A stretch of 64,000 nucleotides of DNA from Ectocarpus siliculosus (GCA_000310025.1 FN649728.1:4883129-4947128), one strand, 5' to 3'; shown: positions 34,871 to 46,277, numbered from the stretch's first letter. The notes: generated by a model not told the origin, from the letters alone. Program-made: numbers and translations.

Positions 34871-35952
34871 GTCAACAACCTGGCGCCCGCATGCCGATGA
34901 TGGCCATGCCCGGGGCCGCGGCCGGGGGATCGCCGGCGATGACGGAGCTCGGCAAGGGTCTGGACTTCATGATGAAGCGCTTGACCACGCGCCCGGTCGT
35001 GAAGCCGAGGCCTCAAGGGTAAGTGCGCGGTTCATGGCTTCCTTCCTCCGCACTCGAGACTGCTGTCTGTCTGTCTTTTCCCTTGCTGAACGACGCGAAC
35101 ACAAACCGACAGGTTCACTCACTCAACAGTGCCTCCGTTATGTCTGCAAGCTTGCGTAGAACACAAGCAAGAGCCAGTGACGGCTGGCCTCGACTGCACG
35201 TGCTGCGCAAAATTGCAACCCAAGCAAACCCCAAAGAAGAGGGCAGGCGTTGTGGAAGAGAACGGTTTTTGGATAGATCAATGCAAATGCGCGTCGTCCC
35301 CGTTACGCCGTTGGGATTTCGAAACACTCGCGGGGAATAGCGTGTTGCCCGCATGGTTTCAACGGTCTCAAGCACAAGCGTGCGTACGATTTACAGCGTG
35401 TGGGCGGCGGCGGCGGCGGTGTCAATGCTGTCTTCTGAGCTGTGCCCAAACACATGTCATATTTCTTCCAAACAAATTTGAGTTACGGTTCTTTCTCCGG
35501 CGTGTCTTTCGTTTCGTTCACCGTCAGCGGCACCTCCCCTCCTCAACAACAAAAATCTCGGTTTTGTCTTAACACGATTCGGACGGAAGCGTGCCCACCA
35601 TTTTCCAAGATCGATCAATAGCGGCTTGCCTCGGGCAACCGTGCTGCTCTCCTAGGAGATGCTCGGTGTGTTTTTGCTAGGTGGTGTAGAGGGCACAGAC
35701 GCGATGGAGATCAGGTTCCAAGCTCAAGTTGAACACTGCTGTCACACAACTTGATTGAGTGGTAACTGTTTCTTATTTTCTGTTCTGTGGCTGTGTGTCC
35801 GCAGATACGTCGGCCTGGACGGGGGCAGCTTCACAAACGTGGGGGGCTTCACCGAAGGAGGCCTGAAGGCGCCCAAGATTCAGAAGCCGAAGAAGGAGGA
35901 AGAGTCGTCGTCGATCGGAGACAAGGCCGGCAAAGCTTTCGTTAAGGGCTAA
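34871..35952 (+). CDS. Probable 3' exons of the WW-domain gene, on the opposite strand to its 5' exons
   Basis: Exon 34871-35018 lies between a polypyrimidine acceptor (TTAATTCACAG) and donor GG|gtaagt. It encodes QQPGARMPMMAMPG, then ELGKGLDFMMKRLTTRPVVK. Exon 35805-35952, after GTGTCCGCAG, encodes YVGLDGGSFTNVGGFTEGGL and a Lys/Glu-rich tail ending AFVKG and TAA. The two join exactly in phase. The first exon needs one base from an upstream exon, and the minus-strand exon ending at 36036 supplies that phase (MMQGHQR|G) with matching Met/Gln/Gly-rich composition. No plus-strand upstream exon is convincing. No domain is recognised in these two exons. Confidence 0.55.
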
Positions 35953-36035
35953 CAAAGCGGGTTAACGTTAAGCTGCGGTGGGCCGACGGAGTTGAAGGGA
36001 GAAAAACTCTACTTGTACCATTTCTGCCTACATAC

Positions 36036-37978
36036 CTCGCTGATGTCCCTGCATCATGGCTTGCCCCTGCACCATCATGGCGAGCGGGATCTGGGGAGGG
36101 AGTTGGGTCCCGGGGGGTATGCCGAACATGGTGGGGTCGAAAGCGGCCGGCGCTGGTGCTGGTGCTGTCGGTGATGCAGGCACCGCCGCCGGCTGTTGTG
36201 TATTCAACGCCTCGGTACTGGGAGGGGCAGCAGGATGAATCGACCGAGTATTAGGAATCGACTACGAGCCCTTGGTGGGACGAACGCATCATGTTTAATG
36301 TAGCGAGGATGTGGGTGTAAAACGTCTTCAATGGCAAAAAATACGACGACAGCAGCATCAACAACGGCAGAAAAATACGCACGAGAAAATTATCACGAAA
36401 ACGAAAGAAAAAACTTTCACAACAACTCTCGTTGACTGCCCTTGTTCCTATAGGTCAACACTGGTTTCGCTGGTTTGTGATTGGCCGAAATTCCTTGGGC
36501 GTTGGGCGAAAGACATCATTTACCCGAATTTTCCTGTTGGTCAACATTGACGCTTTGGTTGTTGTGGTTGTTGTTGTCCTTCACACGAGAAACCGTTCCG
36601 GTCTCTGCGCAGTACCGCCTATCATCCGTACCGGTCCAACTGTGTTGTCTTCACACGAGAAACCGTTCCGGTCTCTGCTCAGTACCGCCTGCCATCCGTA
36701 CCGGTCCAACTGATGCAGACGCCTTCCGCGGCAAACAGGCCAGCCACCCAACAATGGCACACACTTCTAGAGAAGCACAAAATATTGAGAAAGGCAACAA
36801 ATATGGACCCAGAAAAAATAACGCCACTACAGTGCAATGTTTACACACTTTCCGACGGACGCACGCCGAGGCCGCAGGGGGGGAAGGCAAGCCCTCTCCC
36901 GCTGGCGTGGCTTGGGCCCTGATGCCGCTGCTACTGCTGCGGCCTTTATGAGGGCGTTGTTGTCGGCCTGGGCGAGCACCGGGCGGTCCCAAGAGGTGGT
37001 ATTGTCTGCGTGGTTGCGATAGTAAGCCTTGCCTTCGGGCGCGATGGCCTCGCTCCACCCTGGGTTGTGTGTTCGTTTTCAGAATGTCAGAGAAACGCGT
37101 CAAGAGACCGGGAGAAGAACGCCATCGAAATGAGACTGAGTTTCGGCAGGTTGCTTTTTTTCTGTTGGTTGTGTTGACGATAATAGGAAGTTTTGCCGCC
37201 AAGAAGAAGAAAGACGCAAATTATATCGGGCCTGGACCGGAAACGGCTAAGTGAGTGTATGCCTATGTCGTGAGGACGGGAGTTGGCGGAGTGTTTCTTG
37301 CCGTGTGTCCCCACCGCTCGATCCTCGTCGTAAAACTGGTTCGCGAATAGTGGTGTCGTGCGACAGGCGCCGGCAAGGTCGCAAGGGGGGACATCAGTGC
37401 TCGGCTCGTCAAGGTTGTGCGCGCTAAAACGCCACATAGACTCTCGCGTCGTTGCCGTAGGAGCTGGCACTTTGAGGTGTAGAATGCACTGTCACGCCAT
37501 TGTTGAAAACGCACGTAAGCTATACTCTTACCTCTCCCCCCCCCCCGTCTTTGCCTCTCTCTCTCCCCTTTCACCTTCCCCGCCGGTCCATCAATCTACC
37601 GCTGTATCATTATCATTGCCAGAAAAAGAATGCAATGTAAAAACCAAAACCTAAAACGCAAGGTCAAAGTTGCGGCGGAACGAGAGAGGATTGCACTAGA
37701 CTATATCGGATGCAGGGGGTGGTGATGGAGCGTTCGGGTAGGTAGGACCGGCACGCCGAAACACGTCGTTGGTTTGTTAAGTATGTAGCTTACCAGGGGG
37801 AAGAGGCTGCTGTGTCTCGGCGCTGCCGCTAGTCTCTTCAGGCGGCTTCTTCTCCACTCCCCGTCCCCCGCTCTTGTCCATACCACCAGCACCCGCGCCG
37901 TTGGGTTCTTCGACAAGCACGGGCCTGTCCCAGGTGGTGGTTTTGTCGCGGTTGTTGCGGTAGTAGACTTCCAAAACT
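36036..37978 (-). CDS. Two-WW-domain protein, 5' exons, first WW truncated
   Basis: Minus-strand exons: about 37978-37794 (EVYYRNNRDKTTTWDRPVLV, the second half of a WW domain, then a Gly/Glu-rich linker), 37059 to about 36955 (WSEAIAPEGKAYYRNHADNT and TSWDRP, a complete WW domain with both signature tryptophans), and 36217-36036 (Pro/Ala-rich, FDPTMFGIPPGTQLPPQIPL, then Met/Gln-rich). Exons 1 and 2 join in phase 1. The exon 2 donor was not resolved. WW domains bind proline-rich ligands, and tandem WW domains with this GKxYYxN..TTxWDRP pattern are common in splicing factors (PRP40/FBP11 style), but no FF domain is seen. The first WW lacks its N-terminal tryptophan because a family-1 fragment abuts at 37979. 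Confidence 0.7.
36581..36719 (+). repeat. 70-bp tandem duplication in the WW gene intron
   Basis: TCACACGAGAAACCGTTCCG starts copies at 36581 and 36651. The copies differ at only about three positions, so the duplication is recent. Confidence 0.85.
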
Positions 37979-38152
37979 TATTACTACCGGAGTAGACAAT
38001 AATCAGCTTGGTCTCAGATAGTAGGCACCTGGTCATACTCAAGAAGATAACGACAGCGGTGTTTGTGAAAGACAAACACCCATACACGGCGATATCATGC
38101 CAGACTATTGTCACATCAGTTCATTAGTCTGCGCAAGTGTTCAACCTCCATC
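37979..38152 (-). repeat. Fragment of family-1 3' untranslated region
   Basis: Read on the minus strand it matches 24396-24560: GATATCGCCGTGTA, CAAACACCGCTGTCGTT, CCAGGTGCCTACT and ACTCCGGTAGTAATA. It stops just before the purine tract and LTR and abuts the truncated WW exon at 37978. On the other side it runs into the dispersed 1.2-kb repeat. Confidence 0.75.
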
Positions 38153-38154
38153 GA

Positions 38155-39300
38155 TCTAAATTCACTTTTTCTGGCCCTGTCATTTTCATTCACATAGTCC
38201 ACCTTGCCCGACAGGGTCTCAAATGCTGATGATCTGGAGCCACAGTGGTCAGAGGGACGAGAGTGGGTGTCTTCTCGAGAGTGTATGCCTTAAAGTGGGT
38301 GTGTTCTCGAGAGTGAATGCCTTATCTTCTCTCCGCTCTCTTCTCTCGCCTTTCGCCGGTGGGGTCCCCACGACAACCTCAACCGCGATTGTTTTTTAAA
38401 AGAAGCTACCCGTGCATCCGGTTGCTGTGTAGGGAAGATGGGCATGACCATGGTGTTTGCTGCAGTTCCTATGTGACAGCTTCCGGGGATTCAGAGCGGC
38501 GAGGAGGGTGCTTTTTTTATGCTCTCTTCCGCCTCCATTCTGAAGCCTGTCGGGTCTGGCTCACTCTCTCTCTTGGCCTCGCTCTTTTTTCGTACTATTT
38601 TATTTGTTTCATCATGCTTTGTTTTTGAGGTCCCCCGCCCACCCATCGCGTAGCGGTGCGCATCTAACACGGACGGCAGGGTTGTTGAGGTGCAGTACAT
38701 GAAGTTCGTCCGTGGTCGTTTTAGTCTGTCTGGTCACGTGCTTTTTTTTGTTGTCACTAAATAGCTTCCGCCCGACATCAGACGGCTCGACGGGTTTTAC
38801 TGTCAAATAAATGCGCACCAAAACTTAACAAATCCCGAAGCAGATATCGCACGACTTCGAATTGGGTGTTTTCTAAATGGTAGTGCGTACCATTGGGACG
38901 TTCAATCGTCCGAGACTGCTACTGTACAACAGTTTCGTTCCGTCTGGTAGTTGTGTTTTTGGTAGCAGAGACACGTGAGGATACGGCGGAGGCTTTGTGC
39001 CGTGCGAATCGTGTGGTACGGGGGAAGTCTCACTCCGTAGGTCACAAAAAATATTAATCAAGACAATTCCGAAGAAAACAAAAAAATGAGTTTGCAAGTT
39101 TGTTGTCGAAAACCCTCGTGCTGGTCCTTGGGTGCTTGGTTTGTGGTTCTACTGTAATCCGTCCGTTATGTTTCTTGTACGGAAGTCTGGGTTTCCACAT
39201 GTCCTCGATCCATACCGCGAAAACCCCGCGGCCACAAAAGCGAAAAAATCAGCTTCAGACAGGCAACGCCGACGATACTCATGGCGTTGATTTATCACAA
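38155..39300 (+). repeat. Partial dispersed copy of the 1.2-1.5 kb repeat
   Basis: It shares GGTCTCAAATGCTGAT (38215) with the inverted copy at 54.9-55.9 kb, GGGACGAGAGTGGGTGTCTTC, the GCATCCGGTTGCTG segment, TCATGCTTTGTTTTTG (38610) and, near 39240, AGCTTCAGACAGGCAACG as at about 12908. Internal landmarks are missing, so this copy is deleted. Confidence 0.55.
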
Positions 39301-40377
39301 TGAACGAACACACGCGCGCGAATATCAGGTACATCAGTACTGCGGTACTCCATCTAATCCTGTTCGCACGTTCTCAAGCGGCGCCTGCATGCAGTGTCGT
39401 GTCTGTTGCCCTCTCGTCTTTCCCCCACAGGTCGTTAACTTCGGAGTTTTGGTCTCCTTCCAGACTGCTGTGAACCACAGGATTTGTTTTGTTTTTTTCT
39501 CCTTCCAGGCTGTTGCAACCAATCCACCACGAACGATGACGTGCCTTTGCTGTCTCAGGTGGCCCGTTTTGTGTTGTCTTGTGTTGTCTTTCTCCATGTC
39601 TTTCTCTTCATAATTTCCCTCTGTGCTCTCTTTTCCAGTCTGTGGGTACTTCCCCAACGTTTAAGAGGTGAGCGGAGTGTCCTAGATTATCTATCTGTCG
39701 TTGATTTCTATTGACTTGTGGACTCTCTCGGGTTCATGTTATTTTCGTATACCGTTTTTTGGTAAAGTTACCCTGTGACCACGGGAATCGATCACGTCAA
39801 GTGTTAGACTATTAATACGGACAGAAGAGGTACTGTGTAGAGACAACGGAAAGGTTTTTGGTGTGAAATCGACAACAAGACTGTGCTACTGTGGACCATA
39901 GCCACTGCTGTAGACAGATATGCATGTCCCTTTTGGGCGACACAAGGAAGGCAGAGCAAAATCTCGAAAGACTCAACCTCCCCAACCTCCTCAGGACAGG
40001 ACTTAACGTGCACACAAACCATTTAAAAAGTTGCAAAAGCTTGAAGTCGCACAAATTTCCCTCTTGGAGAATTTTCATCTGACGGAACATACAAAGAGTG
40101 CCAACCATGGTAGGTACAATCTCGATATTCATGTCCCATTGCAACAACCAATCTGGGTAAAACTCAAACTCCAGATCTGAGGCTTGAGTATTTGTTTTCA
40201 GACACAATAACAACAGCATGTACGCACAAGGTCAACAATACACGCACACTAAGGCGCACGACATAAAATAGCACACACATCACATGCAGGTAGTAGTAGT
40301 TGCCTCGTTTTGTTTGCCGGAGGATGGACGGACATACAATAGGATCGCAAGAAAGTCTATGTCAATGTGCAGTATCA

Positions 40378-40449
40378 CCCAACGACCGTGCGTTCTCTTA
40401 CATATGGTTCTAGCCCAACGACCGTGCGTTCTCTTACATATGGTTCTAG
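40378..40449 (+). repeat. Perfect 36-bp tandem duplication
   Basis: CCCAACGACCGTGCGTTCTC begins identical 36-bp units at 40378 and 40414. In a minus-strand open frame it encodes a repeated RTICKRTHGRW, but that frame has no recognised homologue. Confidence 0.85.
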
Positions 40450-40941
40450 CAGTTTGTGTGATATAATAAGTAGAATACGCGGAGGGGAGAGCCTTGTCCC
40501 TCTTATTGTAGGCGCTCTGGCCAGGATTTTCACGAAAGAAAAATGAAAAGAAATCAAGGCTCGTCTCGGGGAATTTTCCGGCGGTAGCATACATCCCCGC
40601 GGGAGTTCCACCGGCTCTCTCTACTGGGAGGTTGGATGATGGTACCCTCTTCTTGTCCCATCTGGGATTCTCTCTTCTCCCGAACATAGTGCAAATCTTC
40701 CGAGGCTATGTACGGTCTGTTTGTGACTAGGGGTCTGACCGGATATGTCACACAACGTACTTAACCCTTACCCACGGCCAACGCAGGGCCGGGTGGCCAA
40801 GAACTGGGCGAAAACGCGACTGCACCGTGTTCTCGGAATGCGGAACAGAGAGAGCGTGCTGGAGAGGAATCCATCGCTCAAACCGATGTTCAACCAATCA
40901 GAGGGCATAACAGCCCGTAGATGGGAAGAGTCAACAAGACC

Positions 40942-41207
40942 TGTCGATGCAGCGCACATTGGGTAGCAGTAGTTACACGGTGGGAAGCCGCCCTTTGGAT
41001 ATCTGCATGTCTAAGCTATGGTAGATTAGAGTTTCTATCTGTCTGGTTACATGTTGGCAGGAGAGAAAGATAGGTGCAGAGAGAGAGAGACTCGTGTGAA
41101 ATAATACACTGTTTACCAGACCAAGGAGGTGAATCGACCAGTCCCCCGAGGCCACGGGGGGAGGATTCTGGTCCTCTAGGCCCTGCTTGACTTCAAGCGT
41201 GTCTGCA
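40942..41207 (+). repeat. Family-1 5' LTR
   Basis: 266 bp from TGTCGATGCAGCGCACATT to CTTCAAGCGTGTCTGCA. It is followed at 41208 by GTTATCGATAACTCCGGCTG, the conserved post-LTR sequence. Upstream is unrelated DNA, so this is the true left end of the element. Confidence 0.85.
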
Positions 41208-41417
41208 GTTATCGATAACTCCGGCTGACCGACCAGGGTCGGGCAGCGTCAAAAGGGAGCTGAGGCGACTGATGTAGACCGGAAAGACGCTGTTCAAAGC
41301 CGACTCGAGCCGCTTCGAAAACCCGAGTGCTGGACGTGTTTTCGCGACTCTTCTGGTGCGTCCAAGAAGGGCCCGGCTGCTGTCCTGAGCAAAGCAGTTG
41401 TGGCAGGCCTTCCCACT

Positions 41418-41925
41418 TGAGCCGTCTCTTGCCTAAAATCCCCATCAATTGTCCCCTCGATACGAGGGGACATTTAATAGGGATTAAAGACAGCAACTGG
41501 CGGGAGCGCGGTAAACGGGGCACGAAAAGGAGGTTTTCAAGATATTTCTCTAGAGGGAAAGCGAGACCTTCTAACTCAAGCCCTGGGTTGCTCGGTGCCT
41601 CCTATCAACGGTGGGTTAGGTACTTCTTCCGCGCTTGCCCCTAGTAGCGCTTTCCACCCGAGGGTACACAGATGCGGCGCAACTTCGCTGTTGAACCCGA
41701 CGCGTAATCGCCCCGCGATTCGACCTGTTCATTACCTTCAACTCCTCGACTCTACAAAGCATCCATACTAGACTAGAGTCGTCCCTGTGTACCCTGGCAC
41801 CCCCCTGGTCGAGTAGTGCAAAGGAGGAGACAATCATGCCATTCTTCGCGAGGTAAAGCAGGTGAAGAAGATGGGGACAAAAAGTGTCCCCAAAAGGTGA
41901 TCCAGCCCGAAAGGGGTTAAGGCGC
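41418..41925. other. Insertion of unknown type within gag
   Basis: Gag similarity stops after GCAAAGCAGTTGTGGCAGGC and resumes at GCGCAAAAAAGCCAGCCCAC. The insert has a perfect hairpin at 41450-41470 (GTCCCCTCG, ATA loop, CGAGGGGAC) inside a longer weaker palindrome. A stretch near 41560-41600 loosely resembles 3590-3640. No terminal repeats or coding frame are evident. Confidence 0.4.
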
Positions 41926-42917
41926 AAAAAAGCCAGCCCACGCCCTGCAGAACTGTCCGTTGCAGCGGTTCCCAGCCAAAGCCTCTACCCCGCATGGGAG
42001 GCATTTCCGCGGCGCCGACGACGCCCGTGGATACAACAGCGGCAGCAACGACCACCGCCGCAGCAACAGCACCGCACCCAGAGGAACGTGCAGCAGCATC
42101 AGTGACTTCACGGCCAACAGCCTACGCAGCAGCTTTCTTCAGGAGGGGGACATGGCTCCGGGGGGGCATCGTCTACCAACTTTCACCAACGCCATGTCGG
42201 TGGTAGGGCTGTTCTTGCCCGATAATCCCCGGGAGAGGCAGCTCCGATGTCTTTTCTGCCCCCGGACTCGTCTCCGTCAGCTGCCACTGCACCTGCACGC
42301 CGACCGAGGGTGTGTGGGTGAAACCCGGCCCTGAGGGATAGTTCGTGCCAGTGTTTCGTGTAGTTCAGCCCGGAGGTATGTTTGGGTTCGATTCTGAAGG
42401 TAACGCGGTTGATTCGCTGGAAAAGGGTGCCGCGTGTGCTTGTCGGTGCCTGGTGCTGCCGATATGACTGCTATAGACGCTGTTGCGATTCTGGGTTCTG
42501 GCTGGGGGCTCACCACCATATCAGGAGATATCGCGAGTAGGCTGCAAGCTGCTTTTCCGGATGTTCAGGTCGTGGAGGGCAAGAAAAACCCAGGAAGCTG
42601 AAAGTAGCGGACGGTCGCGTCCTCGCGGTCACACAGAAGACCTGCCCCGTGCGTATTGCTTTACACACCAGTTGGGAGTTGGTGTCGGTGGACCCGTTCT
42701 CGTTTACCGCCATGTCTAGTAATGATGGGGTGGTCATTCTCACCTGATGCTGAAGTTGTTGGGTATCGACGTGGACGAGAGCTTAGGGGCCTGTGCGTGA
42801 TCGCGCGCTAGCGTCGTGGATGTTGATACTGCGGTCTACTAACAATGCCGCCGACTTTCGCTTGCGGTTGATGTTCTGTAGAAGCACGAAGGCCTAAAGC
42901 AAGCCGAGCGGGATCCA

Positions 42918-43640
42918 GTGGTCGAGCGTTTGGTGGCGCAAGGCCCAGACATGGATATGAGCCCTGAGGAGGAGACATCGACGCGGTCTGCATCGTTGGA
43001 CAGCGTTGTTTCTTCCGTAGTTGTAGCGGGTTTGGAGAAACCGCACGTGGGACGTGTGCGAGGCATCATCAGCGACCGTTGGAATGTGTCCCGTTGTGGT
43101 GTACGTCATGGAGACCCTCCCGCGGACGTTGAGCCCGTACGGGTCGCCCTCAAGCCGGGAACGCGGCCGGTTAAAGAGCGACCGCGCGCGTATGACCCAA
43201 TCAAGACCGCGTGGCTAGCGGGTTGCATGACGTTCCTATGCGCGTTGGGTTTGGTGTTCCTCAACAGGCAGGCCGTACGAGCCAGCGGCACGACGGCGAT
43301 TCCGAAGAAAGGGGGACACCGACTGGTGAATGACTTTCGTCAGGCCAACAAACAAGCAAGTAGAGAAGGTGCCTGGTGTCATGCCTCACCCTGGCGCCAG
43401 TATGGCTCAGCTCAGTGCGGCCAAGTTCTACGGGAGATTGGACCTATTGCAAGGGTACTGGCAGTGCCCGTTGTTTGCGGAAGCACAGGAAATCTTCACG
43501 ATCGCTACGCCGGGCGGCCTCTATACACCCAAGCGGGTGCCGCAAGGTATTTTGCAGACCCCGTCGTATTTTCAGGCCACCCCTTCGTGCATCCTGCAGG
43601 GGCTGAATTGCTTCGTTTGGGTACACGATGTCGTGTAGTG
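42918..43640 (+). pseudogene. Linker and reverse transcriptase (family 1)
   Basis: One frame from 42918 has GPDMDMSPEEETSTRSASLD, RPVKERPRAYDPIKTAWLAG and TAIPKKGGHRLVNDFRQANK. A shift near 43350 moves RT to the 43330-43638 frame: MAQLSAAKFYGRLDLLQGYW, QCPLFAEAQEIFTIATPGGL, YTPKRVPQGI and LNCFVWVHDVV, where the first active-site aspartate of VDD is replaced by histidine. Confidence 0.7.
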
Positions 43641-43888
43641 TGGGGTGGATGAAGACAACATGCTTGACACCCTCGACCTGATTCTTTAGCCATCTGGAGG
43701 GAGCTGGCCGCTACGTCGCCGCTCACAAGTGCACATTCTTCGAGACCAGCATCACTTGGTGCGGGAAGGTGTACTCTCAGGGCTAGGTCGGGCACGATCC
43801 CGGACGGCTCCGTGGTTTGGCTACAATTCGGCGTCCTGAGACGACTGGCTAGCTTACGCAGTTCCTGCAGGCGGTCAACTGGCTGCGC

Positions 43889-44330
43889 ATGTCTCTACCG
43901 CGGATGGCGGAGGTTGTGTGGCCCCTTCGCGTGTTTTTGGAGCAGCACTTGGTCGGTGCCAAGAACCGGACGAAGCTTGTGGCGGAGAATTGCGCAATCG
44001 CTGCGGATGCGTGCACGCCCCTGCTGGTCGAAGCGTGGACTGCCGCGCAAGACCTTGTCGTCCACGCTGTTGCCTTGTCTCACCTTCGCCCAGATGGCGC
44101 CGTGGGCTCATGTTCCACGATGCGTCGGATGAACATTGGGGGGGATTTCTCACTCAAGTGCCCCAAGACCAGGTGGACCGTGACGTTCTTGTAGAAGAGA
44201 TGGCTCATGAACCGACGGGGTTTCTGAGCGGCACATTCAAGGGCGCGCAGCAGCGGTGGGCCACGGTGGACATGGTACGCGATAATGAGTACGTTCAAGC
44301 GGGTGTAGTATTTGCTTCGGGGTGACGTGC
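43889..44330 (+). pseudogene. RNase H region (family 1)
   Basis: Frames across 43889-44325 give VWPLRVFLEQHLVGAKNRTK, AWTAAQDLVVHAVALSHLRP, a MFHDASDEHWGGFLTQVPQD segment (catalytic aspartate in DAS kept) and FLSGTFKGAQQRWATVDM. At least two frameshifts separate them. Confidence 0.6.
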
Positions 44331-44836
44331 TTATCTTCACAGACCACCGAAATATCGCGTGTACGTATATCTTTGATCCCGAGGCTTGTGTGCTTTCGTA
44401 GCGAAAACCATGGCTTAGCGCCTCGACCAGTGGAAAGCTGTCTTCAGCCAGTGCAAAAACCATCAGGCACATTTTGGGTGAGCGCAATTGCTGGGGGTAC
44501 CTTTTGTCTGCGAAGGAAGCCGACCGCGAACGACGAGCCATCAACGGCGTCGCGGGGAGCCCCACAAGACCGGAAGAACGGGAGAGAGAGAGAGACACCC
44601 CCATCTGACCGCACAAACAAAAAAAATTTATCTTTCCTCTCGTTGTATAGACTTTCAACACCTGCATCGTCCCCTTTGCCTTTTCTGCGCCGTCTGTAAG
44701 TGTTCGTGATTCCGCGGTTTACGCCCCCAGCGAACTTGATACCACTACGCTGTCGAAGCAAGTCGTACGTGATGCACAACAAGCGGCGCGGAGTGAGCTT
44801 GAGGAACTTGCTAGAACTGCCACGTCATTTTCGACG

Positions 44837-45590
44837 GTGGTGGGGCCGGCGACTCTGCATTGTGAGGGGCTGTTTCGCATGGGTATGAATGGACGTGACG
44901 TGCTTCGGATTCCAGATCAAGCGGGTGTTTTGCATGTGCGACTGATGGTCTGTGAACACATGAAAGAAGCTGCGCGTCGTGGCGCCGTCGTCACTTTGCA
45001 GCGGTTGTCCGAGGACTTCTGCTGGTTTCGGATGGACGAGCACGTCACCGACTTCGTCGAGCAGCGCCTGCATTGTATGGATTCCAAGAAGGGGAAAAAG
45101 GTGCCTCGCCCTCTTGGGCAGGCCGTTCACGGCACGCGTCCTGGCGAAGGTTGTTCATTTTGACTATCACTACGTGGGAACGAGTGGCCCGCTGGGGGAA
45201 GATGGCTTAGACGAGGAGGAAGGTTTAAAAAACATATTGGTCATGATGGACGACATGTCAAACTGGGTTTGGCTGGAGTCTACGGGGTATGTATGCACAG
45301 CCCGCCTGCCTACGCAGCATCTCCTGACGTGGTGCAAGATCTTGGGTGTTCCGGAGGTTTGAGTTAATGATACTGCTAACCATTTTATAAACCACATGAT
45401 GGCTGCCCTTGATACTGCACTCGGTGTCGATCGAAAATTTCCAGTCGCCTACTCTCCCTGGTCTAGCGGTACGTGCGAGCGCATGATGCGTGACGTGGCT
45501 CTTACCCTCAAGGTATCGATTCAGGAAGAGAGGAGGAGTACCCGTAACTGGGTTGATCGGTTCCAGCTGTGCAATGGGCCTTGAACACCG
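44837..45590 (+). pseudogene. Integrase with damaged zinc-binding motif (family 1)
   Basis: Frames 44837-45163, 44979-45362 and 45396-45584 give HMKEAARRGAVVTLQRLSED and VEQRLHCMD, so the second histidine and first cysteine of HHCC are lost. DDE positions follow: LVMMDDMSNWVWLE, a NDTAN piece broken by a stop at 45361, and YSPWSSGTCERMMRD. Confidence 0.65.
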
Positions 45591-46277
45591 CTTTCCGTGA
45601 ACGATACGGTTCGACGCCGTACCACGTCATGTTTGGTAGAGCGCCGCGCACCTCGTTTTCAACTTTGGCGTCGTCCACAGGCGCCGAATGGAAGGTGAAC
45701 GTTCTGGAGGAGAAGGCTTTGGGGCTGAAGGTGCAGCGTGTCTTGGAGGCCCAACTTCACCTGCACAAGGAAATTCTCGACAAGGTGCAGGCGAGTCGGA
45801 GTAAGCACCGAGCGTCTGCGCGAGTTGGGAGCCTGCCTGCTTTTGTGGCGGGCGACCACGTCTTGGGGGCGCGCGTTCGCTGGCGTGGTTCGGCCCGAAA
45901 CTTCTCCTGACCTGGACGGGGTGGTGGAGGACTGTCGCTGCCGCGAGAACCCACATGTTATACGGAGTCCATACCAGGGTGAGGTTCGGGATGTCCACGT
46001 CGCGGGCTGATGGTTCTACGCCGATGCCACTCTCGCAATCTCGGCCGAGTTGCAAGAGGTTTTTCAGCATGTTTTGACGCAGGGGGATATCGACATGAAA
46101 GCGATCGTGGACATGGTGGAAGCCGGCCGTGTGTTTGATGTTGAGGTGGAATGGGCCGGTTTCGACAAGGAAGAAAACACCTGGGAAGAGCTGTCCAAGA
46201 TCTGGGATGCCGCGCCGCAGGTTGTCAAATCCGAGCTGCGGCTGCTGGGTCTGCCGAAAAGGTTGGCGCTCACTTGA
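45569..46277 (+). pseudogene. Integrase tail and chromodomain (family 1)
   Basis: Frame 45569-45910 has ALNTAFRERYGSTPYHVMFG and the HLHKEILDKVQASRSKHRAS helix. Frame 46050-46277 holds the chromodomain FDVEVEWAGFDKEENTWEEL. The connecting barrel region is frameshifted. Confidence 0.7.

Noticed and set aside
37084-37254. A 56-residue plus-strand frame with a hydrophobic segment (FFLLVVLTIIGSFAA)
   Set aside because: It lies in the intron of the minus-strand WW gene, without splice or homology support.
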